A DNA stretch of 64,000 bases from Caenimonas soli (GTDB taxonomy: Bacteria; Pseudomonadota; Gammaproteobacteria; Burkholderiales; Burkholderiaceae_C): positions 248,001-312,000 of the forward strand of contig NZ_JABJVV010000004.1 of assembly GCF_013155545.1 (NCBI RefSeq), read 5' to 3'. The translations under genes were made by a program, and so were the position numbers. Of this stretch, positions 32,583 to 45,447 are shown piece after piece. The first letter of the stretch is position 1. The number at the start of each line of letters is the position of its first letter. The notes beneath the pieces were generated by a model. The model saw nothing but the letters and a program-made list of their open reading frames with translations. It had not been told where the DNA came from and did no database searches.

Positions 32583-34118
32583 ATGAGCATTTCGAGCGGG
32601 CGTGAGGGAGTTCTCGTCGGCCAGCTTCCGACGAACTGGGCGCGAAGGACGCCGAGGAAAACCGCCATCGTTTTTGGCGAGGAACGAATCAGCTTCCAGG
32701 ACTTCAACGATCGTGTGAATCGTTGCGCCGCCTTCCTCACCCAGCAAGGTCTACGCAAAGGCGACAAGGTCGCGGTGCTCAGTCGCAACCGGCCGGAACT
32801 GCTCGAGATCCTCTTTGCGGCCGCCAAGTCCGGCATCACCTACGTCCCCGTCAACTTCCGCCTGGCTTCGGTCGAAATCAACTTTGTCCTCGGCGATTCC
32901 GGTGCAAAGCTGTTCCTGCTGTCCGATTACTTCGAAGTGGCCCGGGACCCGGCTGTTCCCGTCCCGCGTGTGTCGCTGGAGTCCGGCTACGCACAGGCGC
33001 GCGACCGGATGCCCGCCATCGAGCCCGAAGTGGAACTGTCGGAGCACGACATGTTCGCCATCTTCTACACGAGTGGCACTACGGCCAACCCGAAAGGTGT
33101 CGTCCTCACGCATGCGAATTTCGTCTCGAACCTGATGAACGAGATCATCGCCTACGGAATGAAGCAGAGCGATGTCTGCGTGCATACCCTGCCGCTGTAC
33201 CACACTGCCGAGGCATCGTTCGCCCTCGCGCAGTTCTACATTGGCGGCACCTGCGTCATCGTGGAAACCTTCGAAGCGTCGAAGTTCTGGCGGTTGGTCG
33301 ACAGCGAGGCAATCACCCATACCAGCGTGGTGTTCACGATGCTGCTGCCGCTCATGGATGCTTACGAAAGCGCCGGCAGAAAGGACACGGGCACGCTGCG
33401 CACACTGGGGCTTGGCGGCCAGACGACGCCTGTGGAAGTGCTGCGCCGCGCGATCTCCCTGTTCGGGCCCGACCGCCTGATGATCGTTTACGGATTGACC
33501 GAAAGCTCCCCGTACCTGACCTATCTGAGCAAAGAAGAGTTGTCTCGGGACGGGGGGCACACACCGAGGGTCGCGTCCGTGGGCAAGGAGATGTTCAGTT
33601 GCCACGTTCGTGTCGTGGACGACAGCGGCAATGACGTCAAGCCTGGGGAGTTCGGAGAAATCATCGGCAAGGGTCCCAACGTCATGGTCGGCTACTACAA
33701 CCGTCCGGACGCCACCGAGGCGAGCCTGCGCAACGGCTGGCTCCATACCGGCGACGTCGGCACGATCGACGAAGACGGCTTCATCTATGTCGTTGACCGC
33801 AAGAAGGATCTGATCATCTCGGGTGGAGAGAACATCGCGCCGCGCGAAGTGGAAGACGTCATCTACCGCCATCCGGCCATTGCCGAGTGTTCGGTCATCG
33901 GCGTCCCGGACGCCAGGTGGGGTGAACAGGTGCTGGCCGTCGTCGTCGCCAAGCCTGGCATGTCGGTCAGCCAGGACGAACTCATCGACTTCTGTCGCAG
34001 GGACCTCGCGGGTTACAAGCTGCCGCGCAGTGTCGTCCACCTCCAGGCGCTCCCCAAGGATCCCCTTGGAAAGATTCAGAAGAAAGTCCTGCGCGAACAG
34101 TTCGCGAAATCCTCTTAA
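32583..34118 (+). CDS. AMP-dependent acyl-CoA ligase (long-chain/aromatic acid type)
   Basis: 511 residues. Seen: YTSGTTANPKGVVLTHANF, the gate region HTLPLYHTAEASFALAQFY, IVYGLTESSP, the hinge VDRKKDLIISGGENIAPREVE and the catalytic-lysine end LPKDPLGKIQKKVLRE. It activates a carboxylic acid to its CoA ester using ATP. A consensus -35-like TTGACA lies at 32552-32557, and GGAG lies before the ATG. It begins about 100 bases after the PLP gene, so it may have its own promoter. With the MaoC gene 18 bases on, it forms an activation-hydration pair. Confidence 0.88.
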   Translation: MSISSGREGVLVGQLPTNWARRTPRKTAIVFGEERISFQDFNDRVNRCAAFLTQQGLRKGDKVAVLSRNRPELLEILFAAAKSGITYVPVNFRLASVEINFVLGDSGAKLFLLSDYFEVARDPAVPVPRVSLESGYAQARDRMPAIEPEVELSEHDMFAIFYTSGTTANPKGVVLTHANFVSNLMNEIIAYGMKQSDVCVHTLPLYHTAEASFALAQFYIGGTCVIVETFEASKFWRLVDSEAITHTSVVFTMLLPLMDAYESAGRKDTGTLRTLGLGGQTTPVEVLRRAISLFGPDRLMIVYGLTESSPYLTYLSKEELSRDGGHTPRVASVGKEMFSCHVRVVDDSGNDVKPGEFGEIIGKGPNVMVGYYNRPDATEASLRNGWLHTGDVGTIDEDGFIYVVDRKKDLIISGGENIAPREVEDVIYRHPAIAECSVIGVPDARWGEQVLAVVVAKPGMSVSQDELIDFCRRDLAGYKLPRSVVHLQALPKDPLGKIQKKVLREQFAKSS

Positions 34119-34136
34119 CCAGCCCGGGTATCAAAC

Positions 34137-34568
34137 ATGAAAATTGGCCGTACATACGATGCACTCAACGTGGGGGACAGCGAAAGCTTCACCCGCACAG
34201 TGACCGAAACCGACATCCAGCTGTTCGCGGGCATGACCGGCGACTTCAACCCGATCCACACCGACATCGAGTATGCGAAGACAAGCCGGTTTGGCCAGCG
34301 CGTCGCGCATGGCCCGATCGCGCTTTCGCTTGTCGCGTACCTGGTCGGCATGAGGCTGCCAGGCCCCGGAACGATTCTCCTTCGCCAGGATGCCCGCTAC
34401 CTTGCACCGGTTTTCATCGGCGACACGATCACGGTGACGCTGACCGTTGTCGAGAAGGCCCCGAAGGGCCGCGTCGTGATGGACGCCAGCTATGTCAATC
34501 AGCGTGGCGAGACGGTGATCGAGTCGCAGGTCGAAGGACTGCCGCCGCGAGCGCCGGTCGCGGCCTGA
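34137..34568 (+). CDS. MaoC-family (R)-specific enoyl-CoA hydratase
   Basis: 143 residues. Seen: one hotdog domain with FAGMTGDFNPIHTDIEYA (the Asp and His of the hydratase 2 motif) and GQRVAHGPIALSLVAYLVG. It resembles PhaJ and adds water to an enoyl-CoA with R stereochemistry. It follows the ligase gene directly, so it probably hydrates the ligase product after one unsaturation step or a naturally unsaturated substrate. Nothing unusual in the sequence. Confidence 0.88.
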   Translation: MKIGRTYDALNVGDSESFTRTVTETDIQLFAGMTGDFNPIHTDIEYAKTSRFGQRVAHGPIALSLVAYLVGMRLPGPGTILLRQDARYLAPVFIGDTITVTLTVVEKAPKGRVVMDASYVNQRGETVIESQVEGLPPRAPVAA

Positions 34569-34724
34569 GCGGCTGGGAGGCCGCCCTGGTGTGGATCGGC
34601 AAGAAAACCACCAGCAGCAGGTAGGAGCATGCGAGGTTGCCGTCACCAGCAATTCGCAGGACGCGGGGCTCGCCGGAAACGGCGATCCATTTCAGTTGTT
34701 ACACACCCATAACGGAGACAGTCA

Positions 34725-35723
34725 ATGAACCCTACATCGTGCAAATCATCGATCACCCGGCGCTCTGCGGTTGCGGGAATGGCCGCAGCCTTGGCGGTAG
34801 GAATCGACCGTGCCGCGCACGCCGCGGAGCCGATCAACGCGCGGCAGCCGCTGAAGATCATTCTGGGCTATTCGGCAGGATCGTCCCTGGACGTTGCCGC
34901 GCGCACGCTGGCGCCGTTGATCAGCAGTGCATGGCCGGCCGGCGTCGTTGTCGACAACCGTCCCGGCGCCGGGGGAGCCCTGGCGATTGCTGCCGTGGGG
35001 GCCGCGCCGCCGGACGGCGCAACCTTGCTGCTTGCGTCAACCGGTGAGATCACGGCCGCTCCCCACCTGAACAAGCTGCCTTTCGACCCGGCAGGCCTGG
35101 TTCCCATTTGCCAGATCGTGACCGGGGAGCTGGTCCTGGTTTCAGGGACGCAACTGGGCTCGGCCACGTTCGCGGACCTGCTGCGCCCGAAAGTGGACAG
35201 GCCCAACCTGATGATCGGTACCCTCGGCCCGGGTACGCCGCATCATCTCGTGGCGGCGATGATGAGTGAAGGACTCAAGCGCAAGGTCGAGATGATTCAC
35301 TACAAGAGTCCAGGGGACATGCTCACCGATCTCAACTCGGGGCAACTCGATGGTGGTTTTGTCAGCGTTGCGCTCGCGCTGCCCTGGGTGCAGGGCAGCA
35401 AGGCGCGTGTCATCGCAACCTCCGCGCCGGAGCGTTCGACCCTCTTTCCGACTGCTCCCAGCATGAGGGAGCTGAATCTCGCAGGCGCGGAAACGCTGGT
35501 GTGGCTCGGCTTCTTCGCGCCGCCTGGCATCCCGCGCGAAACCGCTAACCAGATCTCGAAGGCAATCATCGGGGCGACGCAGGTCCCGGAGTTCGTCTCG
35601 AAGATGGCAGGTGTCGGGTTTCAGGTGAAGGCGACCGGAAGCGACGATTTCGGGAAACAGGTCGCTTCGGACCGCGCCCGCTTCGAGAAGGTGATTGCAA
35701 AGATCGGGTTGAAGGCGACCTGA
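34725..35723 (+). CDS. Bug/TctC family extracytoplasmic solute-binding protein
   Basis: 332 residues. Seen: a signal with TRRSAVAGMAAALAVG and cleavage near AHAAEP; PLKIILGYSAGSSLDVAART; VVDNRPGAGGALAIAAV; IHYKSPGDMLTDLNSGQLDGGF; and FAPPGIPRETANQISKAI. The lobe motifs match carboxylate-binding Bug proteins. It closes the GntR-controlled cluster and probably fetches the substrate acid; the TctAB membrane partners are not in the window. GGAGA stands before the ATG. The 155 bases between MaoC and this gene hold no other frame that I can support. Confidence 0.9.
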   Translation: MNPTSCKSSITRRSAVAGMAAALAVGIDRAAHAAEPINARQPLKIILGYSAGSSLDVAARTLAPLISSAWPAGVVVDNRPGAGGALAIAAVGAAPPDGATLLLASTGEITAAPHLNKLPFDPAGLVPICQIVTGELVLVSGTQLGSATFADLLRPKVDRPNLMIGTLGPGTPHHLVAAMMSEGLKRKVEMIHYKSPGDMLTDLNSGQLDGGFVSVALALPWVQGSKARVIATSAPERSTLFPTAPSMRELNLAGAETLVWLGFFAPPGIPRETANQISKAIIGATQVPEFVSKMAGVGFQVKATGSDDFGKQVASDRARFEKVIAKIGLKAT

Positions 35724-35731
35724 CTCTGGGT

Positions 35732-35899
35732 ATGGCATTGCAGCGCGAGCGGCCGTGCAAGCTGGACGACTACAAAGACTACCTGCTCGCGCGAATCGAG
35801 CAAGCCAGGCCGCGCTGGATTCCGGTGCCGGTGCTGCTGCGCGAGATTCAGGGGCGCGGTTATCAGGGCGGCATCAGCCAGCTCAAGGCTTGGATAAAG
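35732..35899 (+). mobile_element. IS21-family IstA transposase fragment
   Basis: 56 codons read RPCKLDDYKDYLLARIEQ then RPRWIPVPVLLREIQGRGYQ and GGISQLKAW. This is the segment of IstA between the N-terminal helix-turn-helix and the DDE core (normally KLDPFKxYxxxRIxxARPxWIPATVLLREI). Both flanks of the transposase are missing. It begins 9 bases after the Bug stop and runs in frame into unrelated sequence, so the open frame of 212 codons here is a chimera. Confidence 0.7.
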
Positions 35900-36250
35900 G
35901 CTGAAGCTCTAGCTACAGCGAGAGAGGCGGAGTGGGCACGATCTATAACCTTTCCTGCTGATGTCGCGCTCGTCTTCAAAGACACCTTGTCCATTTCTTC
36001 AGCTGGAATTGACTGGAAAGGACAGCGGTACAAGCTTGGCTCGATCACTGGTGTGCGCTGGGGCGCTGTACGGCACTCGGTCAATGGCATCCCCACAGGC
36101 ACAGACTACGAGATCGGGATCGCCACCCGGTCAGGAACAACCTCCATCTGTTTACGGAAGGAGTCCACGTATTCAGGTTTTGTCGAGGCCTTGTGGGTAA
36201 ATGATCAGATTAGCTGGAGAGCCGCGTGGATGCTAGCGTTTGGTGGACTC
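35900..36250 (+). pseudogene. Fragment of a conserved hypothetical protein fused to the IS21 scar
   Basis: The frame that starts in the IS21 scar continues as SITFPADVALVFKDTLSISS and WKGQRYKLGSITGVRWG with RHSVNGIPTGTDYEIGI, and STYSGFVEALW. It reads like the start and middle of a PH-like beta-rich domain found in uncharacterised bacterial proteins. Near 36220 the domain breaks off and the rest of the frame overlaps the convergent kinase gene. No start codon of its own with a ribosome site is seen. Function unknown. Confidence 0.4.
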
Positions 36251-36265
36251 CGTTTCCTCTTGATC

Positions 36266-36892
36266 CTAGACGTTCGGCTTTCCCAAAAGCCCAGTGAAGA
36301 GCCGGTGCTCGCAATCCGGGTCGCTGCATTTGTCGCAGGACCAGGCCCAGGGGCGGGAGGGCGGCCCTGACGGAGTCGCCGATCCTATGGCCGCCAAGGC
36401 GTTCGCCAGCCTTTCCTCACCGCTGCCATAGACCAGGCGGTAAGGCACCTTGGCTCGTGCCAGTGCGGCGCGGATCAATGCATCCACCGGCTCGCGCACA
36501 TGCGCTCCATCGCGCTGCAGGCCGTCGGCGATCCAGGGCAGGTCCAGGCCCGTCAGCAGCGTGACGTCGTAGCTGCGTTGCCGGTCCAGGGCGAACTGGT
36601 ACAGCGTTCCGTCTTCGAACAACATGGCGCTGTAGATCGCGACCATCAGCGCCGTGGTGTCGGCGATAACGATCTCGGCACGGGTCCCAGCCTCGTCCAC
36701 CCGGCGCTCCTGCTCCTGTGCGATCGGCAATTGCTCTTCAGGCCGCGGCGTGCGGCCTTCGCGATGGCACCACTCGCGCAGCACTTCGGGCACCACGGCG
36801 ATCGACTTGCCTTGCTGCCGCAGATGGGCGGCCAGCTCGCCGGCAAGTTGGGTCTTGCCGGTGCTCTCGGCGCCGAGCAGGGCGATCTTCAC
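36266..36892 (-). CDS. NadR-like nicotinamide riboside kinase (AAA_28 ATPase)
   Basis: 208 residues from a GTG at 36890-36892, which overlaps the pnuC stop by four bases (GTGA). Seen: Walker A GAESTGKTQLAGEL, VPEVLREWCHREGR, VIADTTALMVAIYS, and LTGLDLPWIADGLQRDG, all as in the kinase domain of NadR. It would phosphorylate nicotinamide riboside to NMN as PnuC brings it in. Unlike NadR it lacks the adenylyltransferase and repressor domains. The C-terminus has a cysteine cluster, CDKCSDPDCEHRLF, which looks like a small zinc site and is not part of the usual kinase. Confidence 0.85.
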   Translation of the reverse strand: MKIALLGAESTGKTQLAGELAAHLRQQGKSIAVVPEVLREWCHREGRTPRPEEQLPIAQEQERRVDEAGTRAEIVIADTTALMVAIYSAMLFEDGTLYQFALDRQRSYDVTLLTGLDLPWIADGLQRDGAHVREPVDALIRAALARAKVPYRLVYGSGEERLANALAAIGSATPSGPPSRPWAWSCDKCSDPDCEHRLFTGLLGKPNV

Positions 36893-37491
36893 AATGCTCG
36901 CTTCCAGGCACGCCAGCCGACGCCGCTGAGCGCGATGAATACCGCGTAGAGCACCACCGTCAGCCATAGCCCTTTGTACGCGAACAGGGCCACGCTGACG
37001 ACGTTGACCGCGATCCACACGGCCCAGTTCTCGATGTACTTGCGGCCCAGCAGGAACTGGCCGACCAGGCTGACGGCAGTGGGGAATGCGTCCCACCAAG
37101 GCACGTCGGTGTCGGTGTAGGTCTTGAGGAAGAGCCCGGTGGCGGGCCAGAGGAGGGCGCAGGCCGCGACGGTCAAAGCCAGCCCGCGCTGCGTGAGGCG
37201 GCTTACCTGGAGGGGAGAGCCATCGGCGCGCCGGCCGCGCAACCACTGGAACCAGCCCCAGAACGCGACGACCGCGAAGAAGATCTGCAGCACCGAATCG
37301 CCGTACAGCTTGCTGCGCCAGAAGAGCGCGAAATACATCAGTGAGCTGACGATCGCCAGCGGCCAGCCCCAATGGATCTGGCGGATGTTGCAGCCCACCA
37401 TGGCCAGGGCGATGACCACCGCCGCGATTTCAAGCCAGGTGGTGGGGGAACCCCAAAGCGTGATAGCCGGTGCGAAGAGGAGTTCGGTCAC
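36889..37491 (-). CDS. pnuC: Nicotinamide riboside transporter PnuC
   Basis: 200 residues. Seen: about seven membrane segments; PTTWLEIAAVVIALAMVGCN; IHWGWPLAIVSSLMYFALFW; a WGWFQWLRG loop; and LVGQFLLGRKYIENWAVWIAVN, with the conserved Trp, Asn and Tyr of the substrate path. PnuC lets nicotinamide riboside in by facilitated diffusion, driven by phosphorylation in the cytoplasm; the kinase is the next gene and overlaps by four bases. Its ATG overlaps the ftsB stop by four bases. No NAD-responsive riboswitch is visible in front. Confidence 0.92.
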   Translation of the reverse strand: MTELLFAPAITLWGSPTTWLEIAAVVIALAMVGCNIRQIHWGWPLAIVSSLMYFALFWRSKLYGDSVLQIFFAVVAFWGWFQWLRGRRADGSPLQVSRLTQRGLALTVAACALLWPATGLFLKTYTDTDVPWWDAFPTAVSLVGQFLLGRKYIENWAVWIAVNVVSVALFAYKGLWLTVVLYAVFIALSGVGWRAWKRAL

Positions 37492-37763
37492 CTCGTCACA
37501 TTCACGAAGATTTCGTTGGGCTTGACCATACCCAACTCCATCCGGGCCCTCTCCTCGACCATCTCCAGGCCTTCCTTCAGGTCGCGCACCTCGGATGACA
37601 GCCGTTCATTCGCCTGCTGCGCCTCTAGATTGGCAGCCTTCTGCGCGTCGAGTTTCTGCTGCATGGCGGACACGTTGCCGACACTGCCCCGGCCAAACCA
37701 CAGCTGCGCATGAACGATCAGGAGCAGTGCGATCAGGATGGCCGGGACGAGTCGGTTGCCCAC
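37488..37763 (-). CDS. ftsB: Cell-division protein FtsB
   Basis: 91 residues. Seen: one N-terminal membrane anchor (PAILIALLLIVHAQLWFG), then a coiled coil with heptads (MQQKLDAQKAANLEAQQANE, RLSSEVRDLKEGLEMVEERA) and the conserved ELGMVKPNEIF end. FtsB forms the FtsQLB complex that activates septal peptidoglycan synthesis. Its place directly after eno is conserved in proteobacteria. It starts 11 bases after the eno stop. Confidence 0.93.
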   Translation of the reverse strand: MGNRLVPAILIALLLIVHAQLWFGRGSVGNVSAMQQKLDAQKAANLEAQQANERLSSEVRDLKEGLEMVEERARMELGMVKPNEIFVNVTR

Positions 37764-37774
37764 TTTTCAGGTTG

Positions 37775-39058
<1,284 letters not shown>

Positions 39059-39089
39059 TCAAGTTCTCTTCTCAAAGTTGCTCATTCTA

Positions 39090-39114
39090 AAAACCCTCCC
39101 CGTGAGGGGAGGGC
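39090..39114 (-). terminator. Rho-independent terminator after pyrG-kdsA-DUF1330
   Basis: On the minus strand CCCTCCCC, a TCAC loop and GGGGAGGG form a perfect eight-pair stem followed by five T. It lies between the DUF1330 stop (39154) and the eno start (39058). Confidence 0.8.
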
Positions 39115-39153
39115 TGGGGAGGGGTGGTCACATACACCCTGAAGGGGAGGGCT

Positions 39154-39439
39154 TCAGCCCGCCCCTTCGACGACGATCATGCGCATCACGGCAGCTCCTT
39201 CGCGCGCTTTCCTGGCTGCGTCGTATTCGACGGAGTTGTAGAAGACCTTGGCCTGTTCCACACTGGGGAACTTCAGCATCACGACGCGGGTGGGGGCCCA
39301 GTCGCCTTCCAGCACCTCGACCTTGCCGCCGCGGATGCAGACTTCCGCTCCATGGGTCTTCATCGCAATGGTAGAGAGCTTTTTGTACTCTTCGTATTGT
39401 TCGGGGTTCGTAACCGTCACGTGCGCAATGATGTAGGCG

Positions 39440-39447
<8 letters not shown>
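39154..39447 (-). CDS. DUF1330 family protein
   Basis: 97 residues from the TTG at 39445-39447, which overlaps the kdsA stop by eight bases; the next in-frame ATG would remove the conserved start. Seen: a ferredoxin-like ABM fold with [31 protein letters not shown] and [18 protein letters not shown], followed by [13 protein letters not shown]. The family has no established function; related dimeric folds include small monooxygenases. Coupled to kdsA by overlap, but no link to Kdo synthesis is evident. Confidence 0.85.
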
Positions 39448-43256
<3,809 letters not shown>

Positions 43257-43260
<4 letters not shown>

Positions 43261-43703
43261 AAATCGACGTCAAGATCCTCGATCCACGCATGGTGGACCA
43301 GCTTCCCAGCTACGCCACTCCCGGCAGCGCCGGCCTCGACCTGCGAGCCTGCCTCGACGAGCCGCTGACGCTGGCGCCCAATGCCTGGCGGCTGGTGCCC
43401 ACCGGCATCTCCATCTGGCTCAAGGACCCGGGCTACGCCGCGATGATCCTGCCGCGATCGGGCCTGGGCCACAAGCACGGCATCGTGCTGGGCAACCTAG
43501 TGGGCCTCATCGACAGCGACTACCAGGGCCAGTTGATGGTCAGCGCCTGGAACCGCAGCGACGTCGAATTCACCCTGCAACCCATGGAGCGGCTGGCTCA
43601 GCTGGTGATTGTGCCGGTGGTGCAGGCGCAGTTCAACGTGGTGGCTGAGTTTCCCGCGACGCAACGCGGCGAGGGCGGATACGGCTCAACCGGCAAGGGC
43701 TGA
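43257..43703 (+). CDS. dut: Deoxyuridine 5'-triphosphate nucleotidohydrolase
   Basis: 148 residues. All five dUTPase motifs are seen: [54 protein letters not shown] and the flexible C-terminal P-loop-like [12 protein letters not shown]. It splits dUTP to dUMP and pyrophosphate, keeping uracil out of DNA and feeding dTMP synthesis; active as a trimer. Translationally coupled to coaBC. Confidence 0.96.
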
Positions 43704-43867
43704 GGCTCTAGCCCTGCCGCATCGGCAGCTTCCTACACCCCTGCGTACGGGTTCCTACAGGGATGCGCGGCATTGGCTGCGGCACACGTAGTGAAACCTT
43801 GGCCTTTAATGGTTACACGAGGCGAGCCTGTCGGCTGCGCCGTGTACAGAAAAGCAAGGAGTTTCCC

Positions 43868-44362
43868 ATGCGTACTTCACGTTTTGCTCCCATCGCCGCC
43901 GGCGTCGCCGCGGCCGCACTGCTGGCCGCGTGCGGCTCGGTTCCGTTGTCGGGCCCCGTCAGCAGCTATCCCTCGACCTATCCAACCGCGGCACCGGCCA
44001 TGGCGCCGGCTTCGCTGGAATACGGCCGGGTGACCAACATCGAATTCTTCCAGGGTGGTGCCGCCACCACCAGTGGCGTCAACGTACCGGGCGCGCTCGT
44101 AGGCGCGGTGGCCGGAGCCGTGTTGGGCCGCCAGGTCGGTAGCGGCAGCGGCCGCGATGTGGCCACTGTGGCCGGCGGCGTGGCCGGCGCTGCTATTGGC
44201 AGCCAAGTCGGCCGGTCCACTACCCCGGCCACCAACCCGGTCTACCGCATCAGCATCCGGACCGACCAGGGTGCGATGCGCACCTACGACGTTCCCGCCA
44301 CCGGCGAACTGCGCATAGGCGATCGCGTCCGCGTCGAAAACGGTGTCATTTACCGCTCATAA
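43868..44362 (+). CDS. Glycine-zipper outer-membrane lipoprotein (SlyB-like), copy 1
   Basis: 164 residues from the ATG at 43868 (the longer frame is upstream noise; AAGGAG lies before it). Seen: lipoprotein signal LLAAC; a Pro/Ser/Thr-rich linker; LEYGRVTNIEFFQ; a glycine-zipper pair of membrane helices (GALVGAVAGAVLGRQVGSGSG; VAGGVAGAAIGSQVG); and a C-terminal small beta domain RISIRTDQGAMRTYDVP, RIGDRVRVENGVIYR. Role: envelope integrity, probably stress-induced like SlyB. It has a paralogue 14 bases downstream with the same domain order. Confidence 0.88.
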   Translation: MRTSRFAPIAAGVAAAALLAACGSVPLSGPVSSYPSTYPTAAPAMAPASLEYGRVTNIEFFQGGAATTSGVNVPGALVGAVAGAVLGRQVGSGSGRDVATVAGGVAGAAIGSQVGRSTTPATNPVYRISIRTDQGAMRTYDVPATGELRIGDRVRVENGVIYRS

Positions 44363-44376
44363 ACCAGGAGACTCTC

Positions 44377-44904
44377 ATGCAAGCAACATCCAAACGCCTA
44401 TTGGCACTCACTTCGACCGTCGCGCTGGCCGCAGGCTTGGCGGCCTGCGGTACGTACGATCCGTACGGCCCCAATAACTACCCGGTGTCGCAGACGCCGC
44501 CGGCCGCTTACCCCGGTACCTATCCCAGCCAGCCGGTCGCCGGTGTGGAATATGGCCGCGTGACCAACGTCTCGCTGATCAGGCCTGCCACTGGTGCAAC
44601 GACGGGCAGCAACCCCGCCGGTACTGTGCTCGGCGCGGTGGTCGGCGGAGCATTGGGCAACCAGATCGGTAGCGGCAGCGGTCGCGCGGCTGCCACCATC
44701 CTGGGTGCGGTGGGCGGCGCCGTGGTCGGCAATCGCATCACCGGCGGCGGCGCCCCAGGCACCTACGCCACCTCAGGCCCGGTTTACCGCGTAACGGTGC
44801 AGACCGACCAGGGCCATATGCGTACCTATGACGTGAGCGCTACCGGCGACCTGCGTCCGGGCGACCGCGTGCGCATCGAAAACGGCGTGATCTATCTCGC
44901 CTAA
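44377..44904 (+). CDS. Glycine-zipper outer-membrane lipoprotein (SlyB-like), copy 2
   Basis: 175 residues. Seen: lipoprotein signal with LAACGTYD, a Pro/Tyr-rich linker, VEYGRVTNVSLIRP, the glycine zippers GTVLGAVVGGALGNQIGSGS and GAVGGAVVGNRI, and the C-terminal VTVQTDQGHMRTYDVSATGD with RIENGVIYLA. It is a tandem paralogue of the gene before it; the zipper and C-terminal blocks are nearly the same, while the linkers differ. An AGGAG site precedes the ATG. It ends six bases before the convergent FKBP gene. Confidence 0.88.
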   Translation: MQATSKRLLALTSTVALAAGLAACGTYDPYGPNNYPVSQTPPAAYPGTYPSQPVAGVEYGRVTNVSLIRPATGATTGSNPAGTVLGAVVGGALGNQIGSGSGRAAATILGAVGGAVVGNRITGGGAPGTYATSGPVYRVTVQTDQGHMRTYDVSATGDLRPGDRVRIENGVIYLA

Positions 44905-44910
44905 AAAGGG

Positions 44911-45429
44911 CTAATGCAGCGGGGCGCCATCCGGTGCCCCGCGCTGCACCTTGAAGAAGCCGGTTCCCGCCGAGCCGCGGCCGATTTCTTCTTCCGTGGC
45001 GTCGCGCACCTTCTCCACCTTCAAGTTGAGGCGGATGGCGATGCCCGCGAGCGGATGGTTGCCATCGAGCACCACGTGCTCGGGATAGATTTCGGTGACG
45101 GTGTAGAGCACGTCGCGTGGCGCGTCGGCGTGTGCGCCGGGCGGCAGCCCCTCGAAGGTCATGCCTTCCTCGAGTTCGGCCGGGAACAGCGTGCGCGGCT
45201 CCAGAAAGACCAGCTGGTCGTTGTAGTCGCCGAAGGCTTCCTCGGGCTCCAGGTGCAAGTCGATCTTGTCGCCGGCTTCGTGGCCCTGCAAGGCCTCTTC
45301 GATCTTGGCCAGCAGGTCGTCCCCGCCCACCAGGAACTCCACCGGGTCGTCCAGCACGTCCAGCACCTCGCCCAGCGTATCTTTCAGCGTCCAGGTCAGC
45401 GCGACCACGCATTGTTGTGTGATTTCCAT
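44911..45429 (-). CDS. FKBP-type peptidyl-prolyl isomerase (SlyD-like)
   Basis: 172 residues from the ATG at 45427-45429. Seen: CVVALTWTLKDTLGEVLDVL, the FKBP pocket with VGGDDLLAKIEEALQGHEAG, the SlyD-type insert-in-flap domain with FEGLPPGAHADAPRDVLYTV, VLDGNHPLAGIAIRLNLKVE, and a short end. It catalyses proline isomerisation and has chaperone activity through the insert domain. The metal-binding His/Cys tail of E. coli SlyD is absent, as in shorter SlyD/SlpA proteins. Divergent from the ribosomal oxygenase gene with almost no gap. Confidence 0.9.
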   Translation of the reverse strand: MEITQQCVVALTWTLKDTLGEVLDVLDDPVEFLVGGDDLLAKIEEALQGHEAGDKIDLHLEPEEAFGDYNDQLVFLEPRTLFPAELEEGMTFEGLPPGAHADAPRDVLYTVTEIYPEHVVLDGNHPLAGIAIRLNLKVEKVRDATEEEIGRGSAGTGFFKVQRGAPDGAPLH

Positions 45430-45447
45430 ATGACAATTGTGGCACTG

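Noticed and set aside
32751..34040. Minus-strand frame of 429 codons inside the CoA ligase gene
   Set aside because: The plus strand has the full AMP-binding motif set; the antisense frame has none.
43715..43729. Hairpin CTGCCG-CAT-CGGCAG after dut, considered as terminator
   Set aside because: Perfect six-pair stem but no T run follows; transcription may go on into the lipoprotein pair.
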